Source: Rhizophagus prolifer (Eukaryota > Glomeromycota > Glomeromycetes > Glomerales > Glomeraceae). From it: a stretch of DNA of 24,595 bases. The notes below the pieces were generated by a model. That model saw nothing but the letters and a program-made list of their open reading frames with translations. It ran no database searches and was not told the DNA's origin. Shown here piece after piece: positions 9,441-17,498 of the stretch. The translations under genes were made by a program, and so were the position numbers. The stretch's first letter is position 1. Every line of letters begins with the position of its first letter. The stretch is taken from positions 1 through 24,595 of the forward strand of contig NQWY01000192.1 in NCBI GenBank assembly GCA_019425655.1, read 5' to 3'.

Positions 9441-11797
9441 ATATAAAATGATTGTACTAACATATTTGTTTTATATTTCTAATTTTTAGAATGCAAATAA
9501 TTTTGCATTGGATGGCATCTTTTTTTCCAGGTAAAATAAGCAGGTTTCCACTTTTCAAATTTATTAGGAAAGGAAATTGTATTATATCTTGAAAATTGAT
9601 GATTGAACTAAGTAATTGGATTTTAAGGTAAAATTTAAATGTTAGTTGATTATGACTTAATAACCAAATATAATCAAATAGACCAATGATTAACTTTTAA
9701 TCAGAAATAATCATTAAAATACAATTGGAACAATAATCATTAAAAATATTTTATATTGTTAATTTATTATAATATTAAAGTAAAAAACTTTTTTTTTTAT
9801 TTATACTTTTTACAAATCACAAAAATATGATTGAAACCAGTTAGTAAGATTTGAATCAAAAAATCAAAAAAATTCTATATATTACATGCAATATAATATT
9901 AATAACTTGCTTATATGAATAATATATTTATATATTTTTTAACCTCTAAAAGCACTTTAAATCAAAGGATTTATACATTTTACAAAATTTAGTGCATTAA
10001 CCTGCCCTGTTATACTAAATATACTCATCCAGGGGACTGAGTTAATATAATCATTTTTGTAATGCACAACAATAACGAAAACCACTATACCAATCACAGT
10101 AGACCAGGATTATTCTTACAATATGTCGGTCACTATATTGTTCATTTCGATTAAAAGATTAAATACTAAAGCAGCATGTCCACAGATCAAAGTCCTAATT
10201 TTTAAATAAGCAAAATTACACAACACATGCTCTAATGTTTTTAACCCTGTTCTCATTTTCATTGTTGTGTTCTCGTGGTTCTTGTTTGAGAACTATAACT
10301 GCTTTATATTATACCATTATCAGATAAACTAATACTTTATTCTTTTGATAATATTCATCCGTAGTCAGATTTCTTTAATTTTTTTGCCTAAGATGTCCAA
10401 GTATAACATATTCCTATATATATAATTATAATCTTTAATATTAAACAAAATAATATTTACAACTTAATAAATTTAACTAATTGACTTGTTGTTTTTTTTT
10501 TGTGCAGTATAGTTTTTTATGTGCTATGATTTATACTAGTTTTATATTGTTGACCAGTGAATTAACTAATAATTCGATCAAAATGGTTGAAGTTTACTCA
10601 GTATTAATTATAACATGAAATATTTCACTTATTTTAAAGTAATAAATTGTCTTTCAGCCTATTGTCCAATATTTGGCAAAATTAACATATCAAAATATTA
10701 TGCCTACGTATCCTTTAAGGGTTTATGTGGCAGAAAATCTATATATAATATATTTTTTAGTTATATCAACAAATGAGGTATGATCTACGATCTCAATTGT
10801 TTTTTTGTCTATCAAGAATTAGGTATATAATTGTTTTTTTGCAATTTCACTAATTATCTAGTAGATTCAGTATTCTCTAGATTATTTTTGAATTAATTGC
10901 TGTGATAATAAAGTTAATAAGTAACGGGTAATTAATAAATTAAATGATACAGCATTGTATTGAAACTGCTATATATTATGGTATAAATTATTTTATATTA
11001 TTTTGAGTTGTAATTTTTCCAGCAAAATTTAAAGAATAATTTCGATGACTATACTTGAGAAAAATGACGAAGTTCATTACTAAATAATATAAATCAGAAA
11101 TATTATTGTAAATTTTAAACCAAAACTATGAACTTTTTGGCTTTTATTTTTTACATAATTTATTTTATAAGAATAAGCTTATGAGTATTGAAGATTACAT
11201 TTTTTACATTCTGATAATTTTTCTGAAATTCAAGCACTTTATAATTAAAAAAAATTGATGAAAATGAAATAACTTTATTTGCAAAATAATTACTCTAATT
11301 TATATTATTTATACTTTTTGAAAAACAATTATAACAAATTATATTTAATTATTTTTGTAATTGTATAGAATTATGTGTTACATCAATTTTTATATATTAA
11401 TAGTTAACAAATCCAGATTATTTTAATGCTATACCTTTAATCATAAATATTATATTCAAATCTATATTAATTATATTGAAAATCCATTTAATTTCTATTA
11501 TGAAACATAATATCAAGTATAATGTTTGTGATAATTTGTTTTCCGATTAGAATTAGCTTAAAAATTATAGTAATGTTGTTATAAATAAACAATTTATGTT
11601 TATTAGCCAAATTTGTAAAAATATTGTAATAATTTAACAGTTAATTTAGTATTTTCTAATTTTGTCTGAAAATAATTGTAAAAATATTTTTTATATTAAT
11701 TTACATAATTTATGATCAATAAATTTTTATTTGTACTCACTTAAAACATTTTAATTATTAACAACTCAATGTAGTTAAACAAAGAATAATCCTTAGT
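9441..11797. other. AT-rich spacer, no gene seen
   Basis: Among the most AT-rich parts of the window, with long stretches of A/T only. A slightly richer patch at about 10020-10320 gives a short minus-strand stretch 'LKQEPREHNNENENRVKNIR', which is low-complexity and unsupported by neighbours. Confidence 0.6.
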
Positions 11798-11935
11798 ATG
11801 AATCAAGTTGTGCAACGTGTTCCATTTGTAACTGATTTCTTCTCGTATAGTCATGTTTCTTGTCATAGATGTTTTGACTGGTCACTCAAAGATGGGGTTC
11901 GCCACATCGGACTTGAGGAACTCAAGGCAGTGTAA
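11798..11935 (+). CDS. Short hypothetical ORF (45 residues)
   Basis: An ATG-to-TAA frame reading 'MNQVVQRVPFVTDFFSYSHV', then 'CHRCFDWSLKDGVRHIGLEE'. GC content is higher than the flanks. It has a CHRC pair but no recognised domain. It could be an exon or a fragment of a repeat, and nothing nearby supports expression. Confidence 0.2.
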   Translation: MNQVVQRVPFVTDFFSYSHVSCHRCFDWSLKDGVRHIGLEELKAV

Positions 11936-12926
11936 CTGGTAGGGATAGATGGGTATATATCGCCTAGTTATTACTGTAAAGATCGGTTAATTTCAAAAAC
12001 ATCAAAACTACGGGACTAGTAGGTAATTATACATTTTTAGTTGTTATCCATTTTTAGTGATACAATTTAGTTATACATTTTTAGTGATATACATTTCACA
12101 TATATTGTTTTCGTAATACATTTCGTGTCACATTTGTCCTGAAAAAAATCATCAATATTTTTTAGTTAATTTTATTTTTGTGATGAATGGCGCAGTAAAT
12201 AAAATTTAACCTACACTTACATAGCTAGGGATATGAATAACAAGAGTGGGTACAAAATTGTAATAATGACATCAATTAAATAAAAAAGTTTTTTTAACAA
12301 CAATTTATTTTTATTTTTATTTTTATGTTATAGACTAGACTGTCAACCAAAAAGGTTTAGATATTACATAAAACACATGAAAAGTGATTTAAACTACACT
12401 ATTGGATGAACCTCCCACCCACGTTTTTAAGCAACAAAGAATTATTATTTATCACTAGTAAAATCATGGGGTAATATTTGATCAAGTAATTGTTGTAATG
12501 TACAAAATAGTTTTCATGTATATATAATAAAAAAAAAGCTAGACATTCGGACACAATAGGTAATTAGAGTCAGGTGAGAACTGGGTCCGGTACTGTACTC
12601 AGGTAGGCGATCGGACTGCACTGAGTAAGTATTACCGAAAAAGACAATAGAAGAATTTTCAGATAACGCTAAACATATTCATCATCAAATTGTGACCACC
12701 AAATGGAAGTCATCTAATAGCCCTATTGGCGTAATGATCTTCGAGATGCGACTATAATGATGGCAATGTTTGGCGGTTTGACACTTACCCAGTAAAAAAA
12801 TTACGTATTTACTCCTTACCTTTTTTATTCATAAATCATCTTACTCATATTCAATTACTTTCTTTACTTTTCTTACTTATAAATCATCTTACTCATTGTA
12901 TTCATAAAATTTATTGATATTTTATC
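11936..12926. other. Spacer upstream of the deaminase-like block
   Basis: AT-rich, with a richer patch at about 12560-12790 containing actcag and ctgagt facing each other and the word gggtccggtactgtactcag. No coding frame is recognised. The last 100 bases hold an 18-bp direct repeat and pyrimidine-rich DNA that could be promoter or 5' leader of the frame starting at 12927. Confidence 0.4.
12831..12896 (+). repeat. 18-bp direct repeat just upstream of the 12927 frame
   Basis: ataaatcatcttactcat occurs at 12831-12848 and again at 12879-12896, identical and 48 bases apart. The second copy ends 30 bases before the ATG at 12927. It could be a local duplication or paired binding sites; the sequence alone cannot decide. 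Confidence 0.7.
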
Positions 12927-13283
12927 ATGGAAAGAAACATCACAATGTATAATGGCAACTTTGCCTCTACCACTGATAATTCTGATCTTTATGTTTTATC
13001 TTCAATTGAGAAAGAAATGGACGCTAGAAAAGGTAATTTTAGCTTTTTTACAAAAAATAAGAAAAAGGAACTTCATAAAGTATTTTTCATAGAACTGGAA
13101 GACTATCGAATAAATGTCACAGAAGAGCAAAACTGCAAAGAAAGTCTACAAGCAATTTCTTCTAACATACAAGTAAGCCTCAAAGGTTTAGTTTCTTTTA
13201 TGCATAGACATGATGTTGATGCTTGTTCTTTAATACACATCAACGAAAACAATCGAATTATCAACAGTCCCAATCGTCCATAA
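12927..13283 (+). CDS. Hypothetical protein frame, 118 residues, upstream of deaminase-like frame
   Basis: Starts at an ATG and reads 'MERNITMYNGNFASTTDNSD', then a Lys-rich stretch 'FFTKNKKKELHKVFFIELED' and later 'SLKGLVSFMHRHDVDACSLI'. Composition is that of a real protein and contrasts with the spacer before it. No domain is recognised. It is in the same register as the deaminase-like frame that follows and overlaps the start of a second long frame. It may be the first exon of a gene covering 12927-14173, or a separate piece of a decayed one. I have not joined the pieces. Confidence 0.45.
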   Translation: MERNITMYNGNFASTTDNSDLYVLSSIEKEMDARKGNFSFFTKNKKKELHKVFFIELEDYRINVTEEQNCKESLQAISSNIQVSLKGLVSFMHRHDVDACSLIHINENNRIINSPNRP

Positions 13284-14173
13284 CCAATGGCTGTAAAAGG
13301 GAATGGAACAACAATAATGATAATTACTCCATAGGATGCCCTCTGTTACTTATGCACGATAAACTTCCCTCTCCCAAAGAAAAACCCCAAAAAGAAAAAA
13401 ATGAAATTCACGCGTGTGAGCCAAACGAAATTTCTTTTTCAACATTTCAACCAACTTTCTCAGTGGATCACGATAATGGAGCACAGCTCCAAAAATTGTC
13501 CAGCGACGATCAATGTCTCTTGGAAGATGGATCAAGAGAAGATTATAATTGTTGCATTTGGTGTAGCTATCTCAACCACCAAACCAGAAATAAGGATGGA
13601 AATGGTTTTGAGCCGACAAAAAAACGACCAACACCTTCTTCCTCGGGACGAGGATGGAAAGGTAGTTCTATCTCAAGAACCTTGGGAGTTCGGGAATTGT
13701 GCGGAAGTGAATGTATGGACTACTTTATGTCAGTACAGACCAGATCTTCCAATCAATTCTCGAACTCTATATGTTCGGACAAAAGAAGTAGTGTTACCAT
13801 GCATGAATTGCCAAGCTTGTCGAGATTGGTTGAAACAATAAAGGATAATCATAAGTACCGTAAATTTAATGAACATAAAGATACATGGTTACTAGATCAG
13901 GATTATTTTAGGGATACATTTGGTATTACAAATATAACTCCATCACTTGTAGATCGTTATGGATCAACTCTCATGTTTTCAGATGACCGCGGTATTCTAT
14001 TTGAATGGTGCGAAATGACTCAAGACATGTGTATCTTGGGAATTAATGAGTTGGAAGGTTTTGCAAACTTCCTCTACCACCCAGAAAAAAGGAGTGTCAT
14101 AATGGAAACCGGTGAACTTATACCTTATGTAGAACTTCGACGTCAAGTAATGGAAAAGATGAACAATAGCTAA
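13223..14173 (+). CDS. Long overlapping frame; its 3' third looks coding (unknown domain)
   Basis: A 316-codon frame overlapping both neighbours. Its first two thirds are Ser/Asn/Lys-rich and partly overlap the deaminase-like frame, so they may not be the translated register there. The last about 110 codons (from about 13845) are well-formed: 'YRKFNEHKDTWLLDQDYFRD', 'ITPSLVDRYGSTLMFSDDRG', 'ILFEWCEMTQDMCILGINEL' and 'YHPEKRSVIMETGELIPYVE', ending at a TAG-free run to TAA near 14173. I do not recognise this C-terminal part. It directly follows the deaminase-like frame, so it may be the tail domain of the same gene reached by splicing, or of a decayed gene. Intact or broken cannot be decided here. 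Confidence 0.45.
   Translation: MFFNTHQRKQSNYQQSQSSITNGCKREWNNNNDNYSIGCPLLLMHDKLPSPKEKPQKEKNEIHACEPNEISFSTFQPTFSVDHDNGAQLQKLSSDDQCLLEDGSREDYNCCIWCSYLNHQTRNKDGNGFEPTKKRPTPSSSGRGWKGSSISRTLGVRELCGSECMDYFMSVQTRSSNQFSNSICSDKRSSVTMHELPSLSRLVETIKDNHKYRKFNEHKDTWLLDQDYFRDTFGITNITPSLVDRYGSTLMFSDDRGILFEWCEMTQDMCILGINELEGFANFLYHPEKRSVIMETGELIPYVELRRQVMEKMNNS
13401..13841 (+). CDS. Deaminase-fold (CDA superfamily) domain frame
   Basis: The deaminase fold uses a zinc ion held by one His/Cys and two Cys, plus a Glu that shuttles protons during base deamination. This frame shows that pattern: 'GNCAEVNVW' (Cys100-Ala-Glu102) and 'VVLPCMNCQACRDWL' (Pro133-Cys134-x2-Cys137), spaced 32 residues apart, with hydrophobic strands before ('KIIIVAFGVAIS', residues 47-58) and between ('SRTLYVRTKEVVL'). 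The C-A-E form, rather than H-A-E, is common in deaminases related to bacterial polymorphic toxins, some of which spread into fungi; I infer that kind of origin but cannot name the subfamily. The ATG at 13401 need not be the true start. The frame lies between two other open frames on the same strand, so the gene is either spliced or a fossil. Substrate unknown. Confidence 0.5.
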   Translation: MKFTRVSQTKFLFQHFNQLSQWITIMEHSSKNCPATINVSWKMDQEKIIIVAFGVAISTTKPEIRMEMVLSRQKNDQHLLPRDEDGKVVLSQEPWEFGNCAEVNVWTTLCQYRPDLPINSRTLYVRTKEVVLPCMNCQACRDWLKQ

Positions 14174-14728
14174 GCTAACAAAAGTTTATAACTATATCTT
14201 TATAAAATATTATAAGAATTTTTTTACAGGATTATAATATTATATGTAAGCATATTCTTTGCATTTTGAATTTTAACTTTAAAAAAATTATTATGATCAA
14301 TAAAGAATAAACATATTATCATGCGTAAAAAATAAAGCTCATTTTGGGCAAAATGTATTACATGAAAAAGTTATTAGATATTGTTTGTGAAGCCGAAACG
14401 GTGCTATAAGCTTTTTATATGTTTATACAGTTGCATTTATCCATTGACGAGGCACTTCGCAAGAGAAATTTTTTTTTTATTAATAAAATTTATTACAATG
14501 ATCGATACAAAATTTGTTTCTATAAAGTACATTGAATAGATATATATACAGTATAAGTTATTAAACAATATGTATTATTGTGCAGAAGAGCACATGACAT
14601 TATTCTACTTCGTGCCTCGGTATGAGTAAAATATCTGAAAAATAACATTGGGAGGAGGGATACGTTAAACAATTAATTTGGAGCAGCCTAATTTACGGTA
14701 ACACCAAAAGAAGTCCAAACTGAATTTA
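14174..14728. other. Spacer, no gene seen
   Basis: AT-rich 3' flank of the deaminase-like block, including aataaa-type words near 14300-14330 that could serve for polyadenylation. No coding frame was recognised. Confidence 0.4.
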
Positions 14729-15105
14729 TTATCGATTATGTATGTCTTCAAAAGTTAAAGCCATGTGAAGTGAATGGGCTGTGTTTGTGTTACAGAATAA
14801 TTTCACATAATCTGAGAAATACACACCATTTATCCGAGTTTGTTGCAACACAGGGCCTACCCTATAAGTAAATAATGACAAAATCATATGTTATAAAGGA
14901 CCAAGAACTTCGCAATTTCGAGTTCGCCAGAAACTTTAATCACAGGATTGTGATCCACACAAGAATGAAATGGCGGAGTGAGATTTAAAGTTACTTCGCA
15001 AACCATTGAAACAAAGATATCAATTAACTTATCTGGCGAATTTTGATCAGAAATCAATTTCTTAGTTGTAGTGTAATAAACGTTTTCGAGAAAACAGTTT
15101 ATCCT
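14729..15105 (-). CDS. Unidentified two-piece coding region (no recognised domain)
   Basis: Read on the minus strand, 15105 down to 14884 is open for 74 codons without an ATG near its start: 'LENVYYTTTKKLISDQNSPD', 'KLIDIFVSMVCEVTLNLTPP', 'CVDHNPVIKVSGELEIAK'. A second open stretch from about 14861 to a TAA at 14729-14731 reads 'VGPVLQQTRINGVYFSDYVK' and 'NTNTAHSLHMALTFEDIHNR'. An intron at about 14862-14908 (donor gttctt, acceptor tatag) would connect them in phase, though 47 nt is short and the donor weak. Further upstream (about 15180-15235) 'MNNFSTEVSMLPTPLSIYKK' may be a first exon. Composition is strongly protein-like. I do not recognise the family. A decayed gene is the alternative. 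Confidence 0.4.
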
Positions 15106-15284
15106 TCAAACGAAACATGTACGCAACTATGTGCCGAACATTCCTAATGTAATTGAATTTTTTATACATATGATTTTTTATAAATAGATAACGGTGTTGG
15201 GAGCATAGAAACCTCAGTGGAAAAATTGTTCATAAAAGATAATTCGGGTATAACTCACGTATTGGTAGTTCATAGCAGATAGTT

Positions 15285-15590
15285 ATGCAAAAAGTAAAAT
15301 TGTGGCATGAACTAATATTATTCTTTTTTGTCCTAAGCTCATTCCAAATTAAATTAAATGATATCGAATTACTTCGAAGATTATTCAGAGAAATAGCCGA
15401 GGCTCATGAATTCTCGTATAAGGCAATCGCCGACGATATAAAGTCAACAAACCATTCTATCAGTGAAACCACAATATCGAAGTTTTATTATTGCAACTCC
15501 GACCTTAGTCCGGGCAACAAATCAGCTGTGCAGAAGCGGGTAGGAAAATTTATAGACGTCAAGTTGGGTCCCATACATAGTGCGGAATAA
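15285..15590 (+). CDS. Small helix-turn-helix-like protein (101 residues)
   Basis: The frame opens with a hydrophobic stretch 'WHELILFFFVLSSFQ' (residues 7-21), then 'DIELLRRLFREIAEAHEFSY', 'KAIADDIKSTNHSISETTIS', 'KFYYCNSDLSPGNKSAVQKR' and ends in 'VGKFIDVKLGPIHSAE'. From residue 26 the pattern resembles Cro/C1-type helix-turn-helix proteins: a helix, 'YKAIADDI' as helix 2 and 'ISETTISKFY' as recognition helix 3, then a further helix. That suggests DNA binding, with no partner visible. The hydrophobic start is odd for such a protein: the true start may lie in an upstream exon, since tttttgtcctaag at about 15325-15337 resembles an intron acceptor. The neighbouring coding pieces on both sides lie on the opposite strand. 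Confidence 0.5.
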   Translation: MQKVKLWHELILFFFVLSSFQIKLNDIELLRRLFREIAEAHEFSYKAIADDIKSTNHSISETTISKFYYCNSDLSPGNKSAVQKRVGKFIDVKLGPIHSAE

Positions 15591-15753
15591 TGCCAAATAA
15601 ATTATTAGTTCTCGAAATCGATATACACATGGTCATTATGTATATAATTATTATAATTTGTATCTGAAAATATATTACACTGATTTTGCGATGCTTTTCA
15701 CCGAATAAAAATTCGATTATTTTATTTCATACAACTGCGAGTATTATTTATGT

Positions 15754-16245
15754 TTATTCATGAACATGATAGCTGAAACTGTTGCCATGAGATTTTTCTT
15801 CTGCTTCGCCCAATTTCACTGAGAAAATATAACTACGGTCGTTATTCGTATACAATGCACGAATCGAAATTCTTAGATATCAGTACACTTGTCTTCAATA
15901 GACTCTCATTCGTTCACTTACCTAAGGATTCGTTTTATGAACTGAGGATCAACATGTTTTCCATTCGGGTAGAGTTCTTGCAATCAGTATCGGAAATATT
16001 TTGAATGTATTATTCGTAATCTAGAATGAAACGAACAACACCAAAATTCAGTGGAACTGGGCAAAGCTCACGTTTCAAATATAATATTGATTTGGTTATC
16101 TCTTAGGTTTTTATTGTCCTATCTTCGTAATGAATCTCGGATATTTTACACTTTCCGATTCACCTCTTCGACTCCATAATTTCATGAAATGGGCTAAAGC
16201 CTCTTCATTCCTCAGAAAATCATGGAGGTTTTTTCTTGTATACAT
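15754..16245 (-). CDS. Unidentified, probably spliced or decayed coding region
   Basis: Three protein-like stretches follow each other on the minus strand. At 16245-16111 an ATG frame of 44 residues reads 'MYTRKNLHDFLRNEEALAHF', 'MKLWSRRGESESVKYPRF'. At 15983-15922 'LQELYPNGKHVDPQFIKRIL' runs directly into a strong donor (gtaagt at 15921). After an acceptor (ttttctcag, ending at 15819) come either 'KLGEAEEKSHGNSFSYHVHE' with TAA at 15754, or another open register. 'NLHDFLRNEEALAHFMKL' weakly recalls the start of RGS domains, but this is not enough to name it. The plus-strand frame over 16130-16378 is antisense to the first piece and looks less like a protein. Confidence 0.35.
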
Positions 16246-16331
16246 CTCATCTAATAATTATCAACGTAATAGATTTTGTATTTGGAATGTTAAAATAAGT
16301 AAAAAAGCGTGGTGGAGAGGCAAGAGCCTTT

Positions 16332-16350
16332 GGCTGGGCGAAGCCCAGCC
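16332..16350. repeat. Perfect GC-rich hairpin
   Basis: ggctgggc and gcccagcc form an 8-bp perfect stem around the loop gaa, followed at once by cacgctcagtgcgaagcccc, which can pair with itself in part. It resembles the mobile GC-cluster or hairpin elements known from fungal organelle DNA, but here the surroundings look nuclear. A read-through terminator or RNA structure is less likely without a gene beside it. Confidence 0.6.
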
Positions 16351-16671
16351 CACGCTCAGTGCGAAGCCCCAGAAATAACTAATTACAGATTGTGTTGTCT
16401 CAACTGAATCTTTGTAACATAAACATGTCTTACAAAATCGTTGGCTTATATAGTAAGTTAAAAAATATTGTGATATGAACGTGTACTTATAGTAAAATCA
16501 CTATCCGCTTTTAAATTTAAAATACAAATTCTCAGTCTAAAATATTAAGTGAGACACGAAATCTTGCGCTACTACTTTTGTGATGAAAATGAGAATGAGA
16601 AATAGTATTTACAAAATTTATCATTGGATCGTTATTTTGCGGATCGATCGCTCAGGACCCGAGGGTGGTGG

Positions 16672-16690
16672 TCGGATTAATATAATCCGA
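16672..16690. repeat. Palindrome in a GC-richer patch (possible element end)
   Basis: tcggatta and taatccga form an 8-bp inverted repeat around ata. The patch continues with accggattacgaatcgaatc and ends ccctaat, which reversed begins ttagggattcg, similar in style to the start of hAT-type elements. No partner end was found. Confidence 0.4.
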
Positions 16691-17023
16691 ATTTACCGGA
16701 TTACGAATCGAATCCCTAATTTTTAAATATCTTACAATGCTTTGGAAAAAAAAAAATCAGGTTTTGTGCTATCAGATAACTAATAGATTTGAAGCTGATG
16801 TATAAAAAGCCAAATAAATTATTAAGTATTATTTGTCTTTTTTGGAGATTATTTGAATATTTGATGTTTATTAGATTTTTTTATAAAATAAAAAATAAAC
16901 TTTTTTGGTATTTGTACGATTTTAAATAAAAGGTCGTGTAACTTGACAAATTAACTCTTGATTTTTTTATGTGACGAAGTATTTTATCAATGTTACATGC
17001 AACAGTTGCAACACCGCCACAAT

Positions 17024-17163
17024 ACCGCCCTGAAATTTACGTTATAAAAAATTTACACGTCCAATATCGCGTGACATTAATCTTTAAATATATTTTATAC
17101 CGAGTTAATAATTTATTCATTTAAAAATTTGTCAATAAAAAAATTATTTAAATTACAAACTAA
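17024..17163 (-). repeat. Dispersed repeat, copy B (inverted partner at 3724-3866)
   Basis: Shares with copy A, on the opposite strand, a 22-bp word at 17142-17163 and the word at 17024-17041 that reads cgtaaatttcagggcggt in reverse (one extra base against copy A). Outer boundaries are unclear. It lies downstream of the kinase gene. Confidence 0.5.
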
Positions 17164-17498
17164 GAATTTTCTTGATACTCTAGTCTTAGTGTTTAAATAA
17201 TTCTAAAATAAAACACTTAATCTATAAAGTAATTTAAAACCCATCTAAAAGAACAAAGATTTTTTTTAGTAAACAAAATAAATAGTCATTACTCTTTAAA
17301 ACTTGCGTAATCATAAGATTTTTCGTTTTTAACTAAAGTTGTCATTTATTTGTTGTTGTATTGCTTCCCTTCCCTTTATAATTAATCATCTTTTTTAATT
17401 AGTATTATATTTAACAAAATGCTTGCACTAATATAAAATACTTACCATCCTTTGAATTTATTTTCGGATTTTTAAATATTTTAGATAATTTTTTACTA

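Larger units (their letters stand above)
16246..17498. other. Spacer with hairpins and a dispersed repeat, no gene seen
   Basis: Contains the GC-rich hairpin at 16332-16350, a richer patch at 16640-16720 with a palindrome, and copy B of the dispersed repeat (17024-17163). About 17340-17490, on the minus strand, carries faint protein-like words such as 'KKLSKIFKNPKINSKD' that may be a remnant of the kinase gene's tail. Confidence 0.45.

Noticed and set aside
13350-13535. Minus-strand frame inside the deaminase-like block
   Set aside because: It is opposite to longer plus-strand frames with a recognisable motif and has none itself.
16130-16378. Plus-strand open frame of 82 codons
   Set aside because: It is antisense to a more protein-like minus-strand stretch (16111-16245), and its 3' part is just the GC-rich hairpin.
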